DNA of 64,000 nucleotides from Neobacillus sp. FSL H8-0543 (GTDB lineage Bacteria > Bacillota > Bacilli > Bacillales > Cytobacillaceae). Position numbers and translations under genes: made by a program. Every line of letters starts with the position of its first letter. Position 1 is the first letter of the stretch. Under the pieces are notes generated by a model. That model searched no databases. It was given only the letters and a program-made list of their open reading frames with translations, and was not told the DNA's origin. Location of the stretch: the NCBI RefSeq assembly GCF_038592905.1, contig NZ_CP151943.1, positions 406,001 through 470,000 on the forward strand, in the 5' to 3' direction. Of the stretch, positions 60,570 through 64,000 are shown piece by piece.

Positions 60570-61934
60570 ATGAATATATCGAGAAAAAACCAAGCAATAA
60601 GGAAAGAATTATCAACCATACAATTAATTGTTATTTTCTACTTATCAGCATTAATCATTTCCACACTTCTAATATTGATTCCAATTGCACACAAAGATGG
60701 TGTATCTTTAAGTTTTATAGACGCCCTGTTTACGTCTGCAAGTGCGATTAGTGTAACAGGACTTTCGGTAATCTCCCTTAAAGATACCTTTAGTAACTTC
60801 GGAATCTTCCTATTATGTATAATTCTCCAATTAGGCGGCTTAGGGGTTATGAGTTTGAGTACCTTCATCTGGGTGATGATCGGTAAAAAAGTGGGCTTAC
60901 GGGAAAGACAACTACTTATGATTGACCAAAATCAATCTAAATTATCTGGACTCGTTCATCTAGCTAAAAGGATTTTTATCATTTTTATTTCTTTCGAAGT
61001 AATTGGTGGTGTTATTTTAGGAATTCGCTTCCTAGATTATTTTGAACGTCCGATAACAGCATTTAAACATGGATTATTTGCTTCCATTAGTGCCACAACA
61101 AATGCTGGATTTGATATTACAAATGAATCTCTTATTAGGTTTAATTCAGACTACTTTGTTCAAACAGTAGTTATGTTCTTAATTATCTTCGGCGCCATCG
61201 GTTTTCCCGTTATCGTCGAAATTTATGAATTCTTTATAAGTCTTAAAAGTAAGAAAAGATTTCACTTTTCCCTGTTTACTAAGTTAACTACCTCTACTTT
61301 TATCATCTTAACAGTAATAGGGGCAATTTTAATTTATTTACTTGATAGTCAAAACTTTTTCACAGGAAAACCGTGGCATGAATCCTTTTTTTACTCACTA
61401 TTTAATTCGGTAACAACTAAAAGTGCTGGATTAGCGACAATGGATTTAAATGAATTAACATCAAGTAATCAGCTTTTCCTCTCAATCTTAATGTTTATTG
61501 GCGGATCTCCTAGCAGTGCAAGTGGTGGAATCCGGACAACAACCTTTGCGATCATTATATTGGCTATTATATATTATGCACAGGGAAAAGGGACCATTAA
61601 AATATTTAGGAGAGAATTACATAACGAGGATATTTTAAAATCCTTTATTGTTTTAACAACAGCAGTCATGCTCTGTTTAACCTCGATATTAATTCTCTCT
61701 GTTACAGAGAATGGAACGATAATAGAAGTGATTTTCGAAGTTAACTCTGCATTTGGTACCAATGGGTTGTCTATGGGCTTAACACCTAGATTATCAACAT
61801 TTGGAAAGGTCCTCATCATTCTATTAATGTTTATAGGAAGAGTCGGAATCGTTTCTTGTTTACTTATTTTAAGAGGTAAAGGGAATAGTGCCGAGAAAAT
61901 CCACTATCCAAAAGAAAAAGTTACAATCGGATAA
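60570..61934 (+). CDS. ktrD: potassium uptake channel subunit (KtrB/KtrD, TrkH family)
   Basis: 454 residues. Four pore loops with the selectivity glycines are seen: SAISVTGLSV, SATTNAGFDI, SVTTKSAGLAT and SAFGTNGLSM, and the gating loop FIGGSPSSASGGIRTTT. It is the ion-conducting dimer of a Ktr system and needs a cytoplasmic RCK partner (KtrA/KtrC), not in this window. AAGGAAGG precedes the ATG. KtrB or KtrD cannot be separated by eye; the lack of a neighbouring ktrA favours KtrD. Confidence 0.9.
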   Translation: MNISRKNQAIRKELSTIQLIVIFYLSALIISTLLILIPIAHKDGVSLSFIDALFTSASAISVTGLSVISLKDTFSNFGIFLLCIILQLGGLGVMSLSTFIWVMIGKKVGLRERQLLMIDQNQSKLSGLVHLAKRIFIIFISFEVIGGVILGIRFLDYFERPITAFKHGLFASISATTNAGFDITNESLIRFNSDYFVQTVVMFLIIFGAIGFPVIVEIYEFFISLKSKKRFHFSLFTKLTTSTFIILTVIGAILIYLLDSQNFFTGKPWHESFFYSLFNSVTTKSAGLATMDLNELTSSNQLFLSILMFIGGSPSSASGGIRTTTFAIIILAIIYYAQGKGTIKIFRRELHNEDILKSFIVLTTAVMLCLTSILILSVTENGTIIEVIFEVNSAFGTNGLSMGLTPRLSTFGKVLIILLMFIGRVGIVSCLLILRGKGNSAEKIHYPKEKVTIG

Positions 61935-61968
61935 GTCCATTATAGTGCGCTAAGACAGGATAAGTCAG

Positions 61969-61995
61969 AGGGATATTTAGAAAATATCCCTTTTT
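61969..61995 (+). terminator. terminator of the ktr gene
   Basis: AGGGATATTT / AAATATCCCT with an AGA loop and TTTTG. Confidence 0.85.
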
Positions 61996-62035
61996 GTTAC
62001 TGAAATCCCTGATTTCCACTTATTTTCGTAGATAA

Positions 62036-62062
62036 ATAAAAAACCCGCTAGTAAGCGGGTTT
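62036..62062 (-). terminator. terminator overlapping the end of the flavoprotein gene
   Basis: Minus strand AAACCCGCT / AGCGGGTTT with a 4-nt loop, then six T in total. Confidence 0.85.
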
Positions 62063-63530
62063 AGGCCATGATTGTTTCTAATTTACGTTCGTTGGTATGT
62101 TTTTTTTCGATAATGTCTCGGGCAATCCAGACGCCACAAGCGCTGGCTTGTGCAAGCCCGCGGGTAATTCCGGCTCCGTCACCGCCAACATACAAACCGC
62201 TGATCTCTGATTCGAAGCGGTCATTTAGTTTCGGTCTAGCAGAGTAGAACTTTGCTTCAACACCATAAAATAGAGTGTGTTCCGAAGCGAAACCAGGTGA
62301 AACCTGATTTAGTGCCTCGGTCATCTCAATTAAGCTTTTAAGTGTATTATAAGGAAGGACTAAGCCAAGGTCGCCAGGTACCGCTTCTTTAAGGGTCGGC
62401 TCAATGAAGCCTTCTTTAATCCTTCTGTCAGTCGATCTTCTACCTTTTAAAATATCGCCATATTTTTGTACGATTAATCCGCCGTTTGAAAGGCTGTTAG
62501 CCAGACGGGAAACTTCATGCGCGTATTCATTGGGTTTATCAAAGGGCTCCGAAAATGTATGTGATACAAGTAAGGCTAAGTTCGTATTTGGACTTCCAAG
62601 CTTCGGATCTTTGTAAGCATGACCGTTAGCAAGCATGATCCCAGAGTGATTTTCAACGACCACATGTCCTGAAGGATTGCTGCAAAAAGTCCGTACTCGT
62701 GTTCCAACTGAAGTATTGAAAACAAATTTCCCTTCATATAAATGATCATTTATTTCCTGCATGACGATATTTGAAGTCTCCACACGAACACCAATATCCA
62801 CTTGATTACTGATCATGCGCAAACGGCGTTTCTTTAGTACCTCAGTCAGCCATTTGGAACCGTCCCTACCCGGTGTAATTACTACCTTGTCTGCATAAAT
62901 ATTCTGATCATTCTTCAGCATAATTCCCTGTATCCGGTGCCCATCGGCTGTTTTTTCCGTAATTAAATCTTCTACTTCGGTTTTAAAAACCATTTCTATT
63001 TTCGTATTTAAGTATTCATAGATATTTTTCATAATTTGTAGGTTTTGTTCTGTGCCAAGATGACGTACTTGGGCACGTAATAGCTTTAAGCCAGCTGCAT
63101 AGCCTCGACGTTCAATATCTTTTACTGCATCCGTAAGTGGATCAGTAATGCTATCTGTTGCCCCGTGGGATAAATTAATACCGTCAACATAACGAATTAA
63201 CTCTATGACCTCGGAATCTGGCAGATAATCCGTCATCCAGCCGCCAAATTCACTTGTTATATTAAACTTTCCATCTGAATATGCGCCTGCACCGCCAAAA
63301 CCACTTGTAATCGAACAAGCAGGCAGACATCCTGCAAATTCCTTTTTCCCAGCAGCAGGAGGGCATTTCTCGATTTTATTTTGTAAAATTGGACAATTCC
63401 TCCGATAAATATCATGCCCTTTATCCACTAACAACACCTTTGCGTTCGGCATTTTTAGTGTAAGTTCATAGCAGGCGAAAATCCCTGCGGGTCCGGCACC
63501 CACCACAATTACATCATATCTATTTTCCAT
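62061..63530 (-). CDS. FAD-dependent oxidoreductase (COG2509 type)
   Basis: 489 residues from ATG 63530, nine bases after GGAGG; the frame extends to 63566 without a ribosome site. The dinucleotide fold GAGPAGIFACYEL is at the N-terminus and GLYVGGDGAGITRGLAQASACG at the C-terminus closes the FAD site. A cysteine pair CPPAAGKKEFAGCLPAC lies near residue 65. The domain arrangement is that of COG2509, FAD proteins of unknown substrate in Firmicutes. Monocistronic. Confidence 0.85.
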   Translation of the reverse strand: MENRYDVIVVGAGPAGIFACYELTLKMPNAKVLLVDKGHDIYRRNCPILQNKIEKCPPAAGKKEFAGCLPACSITSGFGGAGAYSDGKFNITSEFGGWMTDYLPDSEVIELIRYVDGINLSHGATDSITDPLTDAVKDIERRGYAAGLKLLRAQVRHLGTEQNLQIMKNIYEYLNTKIEMVFKTEVEDLITEKTADGHRIQGIMLKNDQNIYADKVVITPGRDGSKWLTEVLKKRRLRMISNQVDIGVRVETSNIVMQEINDHLYEGKFVFNTSVGTRVRTFCSNPSGHVVVENHSGIMLANGHAYKDPKLGSPNTNLALLVSHTFSEPFDKPNEYAHEVSRLANSLSNGGLIVQKYGDILKGRRSTDRRIKEGFIEPTLKEAVPGDLGLVLPYNTLKSLIEMTEALNQVSPGFASEHTLFYGVEAKFYSARPKLNDRFESEISGLYVGGDGAGITRGLAQASACGVWIARDIIEKKHTNERKLETIMA

Positions 63531-63669
63531 TGTCCAATACCTCCAAGACGAATTTGCTTTAACCAACGGTAAATATATCAGACTTTTTCCACACAGTCAA
63601 CACCAAACACGAACTATTACTTATACACCAAATATAATGTTCGTCTTTAGGTTGTTTGTCTGAAAATAT

Positions 63670-63715
63670 AAAAAAGGCTGACTAAGAGGAAAGTCCCTCC
63701 TTAGTCAGCCTTTTT
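63670..63715. terminator. bidirectional-looking terminator of the YjcZ-type gene
   Basis: GGCTGACTAAG / CTTAGTCAGCC with a 13-nt loop and A/T runs on both sides. It lies just after the stop of the minus-strand miniprotein gene. Confidence 0.9.
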
Positions 63716-63722
63716 AATGCTA

Positions 63723-63860
63723 TTAACACCAGCTCGCACCAATAATTATTAATAAAATAAACAGTACTACGATTAATGCGAAACTGTTAAATCCGCATCC
63801 TACAGGGGCTGCATAACCATATCCATATCCACAGCCACAACCATCATATCCATAATGCAT
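63723..63860 (-). CDS. YjcZ-family sporulation miniprotein
   Basis: 45 residues, ATG after AAGGAG. A Gly/Tyr/Cys-rich head (HYGYDGCGCGYGYGYAAPVGCGF) is followed by one membrane helix (FALIVVLFILLIIIGAS) ending in WC. This layout, including the FALIVVLFILLIIIG helix, is the YjcZ family of spore-associated miniproteins. They often occur in several copies and are made under mother-cell sigma factors. Confidence 0.85.
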   Translation of the reverse strand: MHYGYDGCGCGYGYGYAAPVGCGFNSFALIVVLFILLIIIGASWC

Positions 63861-63917
63861 TCCTCAATCACTCCTTGAGATTTTGTACTTTACATTGTTA
63901 CTTTATGTAGTAGGTAC

Positions 63918-63947
63918 TTGACCTGTATGTGCGTTCGCCTATATTAT
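63918..63947 (+). promoter_or_regulatory. candidate sigma-A promoter
   Basis: TTGACC, 18-bp spacer, TATTAT, about 30 bases before the start codons at 63978/63982. Confidence 0.45.
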
Positions 63948-63981
63948 GAATTACAATCAAAAAATTTGTGGGTGATAATGA

Positions 63982-64000
63982 ATGAAAGCAGTATTAAAGA
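63982..64000 (+). CDS. start of an unidentified gene (cut by the window edge)
   Basis: ATG at 63982 opens MKAVLK; an ATG four bases earlier (63978, MNESSIK) is an alternative in another frame. GGGTGAT lies upstream. Too little is visible to name it. Confidence 0.3.

Noticed and set aside
1..64000. CRISPR arrays, prophage, IS elements, integrases, restriction systems
   Set aside because: No regularly spaced repeats and no transposase, integrase, phage structural or restriction-modification motifs were seen in any translated frame.

Overview
The window looks like chromosome from a low-GC, endospore-forming, facultatively anaerobic Bacillaceae (Neobacillus/Mesobacillus-like; genus not certain). 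Evidence for sporulation: Sda, Spo0M, a Ku/LigD pair, a GerT/CotM-like protein, a YjcZ-type miniprotein and the kam/yod lysine cluster. Evidence for anaerobic growth: pyruvate formate-lyase and a Tat-exported DMSO-reductase-type molybdoenzyme, each with an Fnr-like operator upstream. I see no rRNA or intact tRNA genes, CRISPR, prophage or IS transposase.

Layout. 1-6.2 kb: partial mprF, a membrane-anchored cupredoxin, pflB-pflA, a MifM-like arrest leader peptide with yidC2, and a GNAT. 6.2-9.3 kb: DUF6501 protein, sda, the tRNA 2-selenouridine synthase selU and a winged-helix protein. 9.4-16.5 kb: the seven-gene operon trpEGDCFBA (minus strand), preceded by a leader of about 590 nt with two consecutive tryptophan T-box elements. 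16.6-22 kb: an MFS transporter converging on dmsA-dmsB-ferredoxin. 22-25.5 kb: DUF6509, a MITE-like repeat, YdjO, a cold-shock protein, nucleoside hydrolase and ku. 25.6-39.5 kb: ligD, dapF, a yxlEFG ABC module, amidohydrolase, an odd structured non-coding stretch with a GNAT, an SDR lacking its catalytic residues, small and lipoprotein genes, a CobW-type metallochaperone and a degenerate LCP protein.

39.6-56.2 kb follows the order known from B. subtilis ctpA-yodJ-deoD-yodL-yozD-yodN-yozE/yokU-kamA-yodP-yodQ-yodR-yodS-yodT, with kamR (sigma-54 activator) and an aldehyde dehydrogenase inside. Together KamA, YodP, YodT, YodS/R and YodQ can be read as an N-acetylated beta-lysine route from lysine to 4-aminobutyrate; the aldehyde dehydrogenase could take the product on to succinate. 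kamA has a consensus sigma-54 (-24/-12) promoter. 56.2-64 kb: a 1386-residue TPR protein with an embedded C39-like cysteine protease domain, a Ktr/Trk potassium channel subunit, a COG2509 flavoprotein, a YjcZ-type miniprotein and the first codons of another gene.

The most notable observations are the MifM-like leader whose 3' end can pair with the yidC2 Shine-Dalgarno, the tandem trp T-boxes with a covarying non-canonical distal antiterminator, the TPR-C39 fusion, the DmsB-like subunit missing one cluster cysteine, and the tRNA T-arm-like structured region near 33.2 kb. Family assignments come from motif and sequence recall, with no database search.
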